From Shimia abyssi (GTDB taxonomy: Bacteria > Pseudomonadota > Alphaproteobacteria > Rhodobacterales > Rhodobacteraceae), in contig NZ_PYGJ01000014.1 in assembly GCF_003014475.1 (NCBI RefSeq), positions 1 to 64,000 on the forward strand: a stretch of DNA of 64,000 bases. The letters are read 5' to 3'. Shown piece by piece: positions 62,791-64,000 of the stretch. The notes below the pieces were generated by a model. The model was not told the DNA's origin. It did no database searches and worked only from the letters and a program-made list of their open reading frames with translations. Made by a program: the position numbers and the translations under genes. The stretch's first letter is position 1, and each line of letters begins with the position of its first letter.

Positions 62791-63416
62791 TGATCACACC
62801 CGAGTTCATGGCCATCTGGGTCGCTTGGTTGCTTGCGGGTGGCTCTCCGGGGCCGGCCACGATGGGTATTGCGGGCACGGCAATGTCTTCTGGACGCAAG
62901 CCTGCATTTGCTTTTGCGCTCGGCATCCTTGCCGGATCGGCCAGTTGGGGCATTGCCGCCGCGCTGGGTTTATCCGCGCTGATGCTGGCCAATGCATGGG
63001 TGTTCGAGCTACTCCGCTATTTGGGTGCTGCGTATCTCGGCTGGCTGGCGATCAAGGCACTGCGCCGCGCCGCTACGTCCGGCGGGGCCGCGCCTGGTAC
63101 GCCGTTCTCGGGTGATTTCAGAACCCTTTTTGCTAAGGGCACCGCCATACACCTAACCAACCCTAAAGCGATCCTCAGCTGGGGCGCGATCTATGCGATT
63201 GTTGCCCCTGCGGATGCAACACCCGCGACGCTCTTTGCCTATTTCGCCATGCTCTACGCAGGTTCGATCATGATTTTTATCGGCTATGCGTTCCTGTTTT
63301 CCTCGGCCCGCGCAGTACGTGCTTATGCTCGCGCCAGCCGCTGGTTCGATCTGGCCTTTGCCGGGTTCTTCGGGCTGGCAAGCTTCAAAATTCTCACCGC
63401 TCGATTGGAGGCTTGA
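62787..63416 (+). CDS. LysE/RhtB-family amino-acid exporter
   Basis: A 209-residue membrane protein of the LysE superfamily with about six helices and the N-terminal GGSPGPATMGIAGTAMSSGRKPAFAFALGILAGSASWG motif. Family members export amino acids or related small molecules. The start overlaps the preceding gene and the next gene follows after 1 base, so it is part of a coupled run from pdxJ to acpS. Confidence 0.88.
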   Translation: MMITPEFMAIWVAWLLAGGSPGPATMGIAGTAMSSGRKPAFAFALGILAGSASWGIAAALGLSALMLANAWVFELLRYLGAAYLGWLAIKALRRAATSGGAAPGTPFSGDFRTLFAKGTAIHLTNPKAILSWGAIYAIVAPADATPATLFAYFAMLYAGSIMIFIGYAFLFSSARAVRAYARASRWFDLAFAGFFGLASFKILTARLEA

Positions 63417-63417
63417 G

Positions 63418-63879
63418 ATGAGATACGCGAGCTTTTTGGCGTGCGCTTTGGTGGCGATCGCAACGACAAAGCCCACTGAACTAGTCGCACAAGAGGCTTT
63501 TGACTGTGACTGGCCCGCGCGCGCCGAAGCGATTGTAGAACCATGGAGCGAGAACACGCGTACATTTGCGAATGGAGAAGTGCGCCTTGCGTTGCTCGAT
63601 ACAATAGAACCCGCGGCGGCGGCATTTCACATCCTCATTCTTTCTCCTCCCTATGATGAGGTTGGCGGTCGCCAATGCAAAACGCTGAGCCTCGCCGAAG
63701 GCATTGGCTTTGCCGGAGTGGATTTTGGCCAGCTTCAAGCGGGCTATGACCCTGCCGTTGGTTTGGTCTTTGACGTATCAGCCGGAGAATATGATACCGG
63801 GAGCGGAACAACAGGAATGCAGCATTTGCGCTTTACGTTAAATCAGGCCACGGGCGAAATACGAGCGTTCTGGCCATGA
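63418..63879 (+). CDS. Small exported protein of unknown function
   Basis: A 153-residue protein with a signal peptide ([25 protein letters not shown], cleavage after VAQ at about 25). The mature part has cysteines ([18 protein letters not shown]) and no domain I recognise. GGAGG lies 6 bases upstream of ATG 63418. Its stop overlaps the ATG of acpS (ATGA). Confidence 0.65.
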   Translation: MRYASFLACALVAIATTKPTELVAQEAFDCDWPARAEAIVEPWSENTRTFANGEVRLALLDTIEPAAAAFHILILSPPYDEVGGRQCKTLSLAEGIGFAGVDFGQLQAGYDPAVGLVFDVSAGEYDTGSGTTGMQHLRFTLNQATGEIRAFWP

Positions 63880-64000
63880 TCCTCGGCATCGGCACAGACC
63901 TTGCGAATATTGACCGTGTTGCTGGAACGCTGGAACGGTTCGGAGATCGGTTTCGCAACCGTGTCTTTACCCAAACAGAGCTGGCCAAGGCTGCTCGCCG
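63876..64000 (+). CDS. acpS: Holo-[acyl-carrier-protein] synthase (start; cut by window edge)
   Basis: The first 41 residues, [22 protein letters not shown].., match the start of AcpS: ILGIGTD with the metal-binding aspartate, then R-x-x-x-x-x-R-F. It transfers 4'-phosphopantetheine from CoA to acyl carrier protein. It overlaps the previous gene by 4 bases. The remaining two thirds lie beyond the window. Confidence 0.93.
   Translation, partial: MILGIGTDLANIDRVAGTLERFGDRFRNRVFTQTELAKAAR

Noticed and set aside
1-64000. CRISPR array or intact prophage
   Set aside because: No regularly spaced identical repeats and no run of phage structural genes were seen.

Overview
The window reads as chromosome of a Rhodobacterales (Roseobacter-group) alphaproteobacterium. 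The support is the protein families and gene orders: infA-maf-RNase E/G-yacG beside tRNA-Phe, UPF0262 next to a small phosphatase, a def-def-def-fmt cluster, rpoZ-rsh-DUF2062-pdxJ-acpS, B12-riboswitch-controlled cbtBA, and CtrA-type TTAA-N7-TTAA boxes. This is inference from recognised families; no database search was run.

Region 1 (1 to about 8990) is an accessory region ending exactly at the 3' end of tRNA-Phe(GAA). It holds the start of an IS21 istB (left edge), a small membrane protein, a methyltransferase/GFA pair, a flavoprotein, a decayed IS1182-like element, a SnoaL-like gene divergent from a winged-helix/alpha-beta-hydrolase fusion regulator (this pair bracketed by duplicated degenerate repeats), an IS21 istA fragment, a nested inverted-repeat structure, and an orphan protein with the three motifs of HUH (rolling-circle type) endonucleases. 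It looks like an eroded integrated element.

Region 2 (9.0-14.2 kb, minus strand) is core: tRNA-Phe, yacG, RNase E/G, maf, infA, then nitrilase, GNAT and SnoaL genes, a CX5R phosphatase and UPF0262. Region 3 (14.3-18.3 kb) has an SDR, a quinone-oxidoreductase-like gene, and a FadR-type regulator divergent from an aminotransferase, with two matching GTCAA-N5-TTGAC palindromes between them. Region 4 (18.4-25 kb) has a lipoprotein behind a CtrA-like box, a GNAT protein, DUF1636, cbtA, cbtB, a cobalamin riboswitch and smc.

Region 5 (25.0-43.1 kb) is the most striking block. Two minus-strand operons carry two complete sugar-type ABC importers, a SorC-family regulator, an FGGY kinase, a DhnA/LsrF-type class I aldolase, an ABM-domain (LsrG-sized) protein, a GlpD-like FAD dehydrogenase, an aldo/keto reductase, a GMC oxidoreductase and a zinc-type alcohol dehydrogenase homologue. 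The gene classes of an lsr (AI-2) operon are all present, but they are mixed with polyol-type redox enzymes. The two promoter regions share a TGAAATTTATTNCA motif, which suggests joint control by the SorC protein. I infer import, kinase, FAD dehydrogenase and aldolase steps on an unidentified polyol or sugar.

Region 6 (43-64 kb) is mostly housekeeping: a lytic transglycosylase, cobD-cobC, an atypical receiver protein behind CtrA-like boxes, glutathionyl-hydroquinone reductase, a PatB/MalY C-S lyase, three tandem deformylase homologues (the third lacks catalytic residues) with fmt, a glycosyltransferase/methyltransferase pair, rnhA, ispH, an NYN-domain gene, folK, rpoZ, rsh, DUF2062, pdxJ, a LysE exporter and the start of acpS at the right edge.
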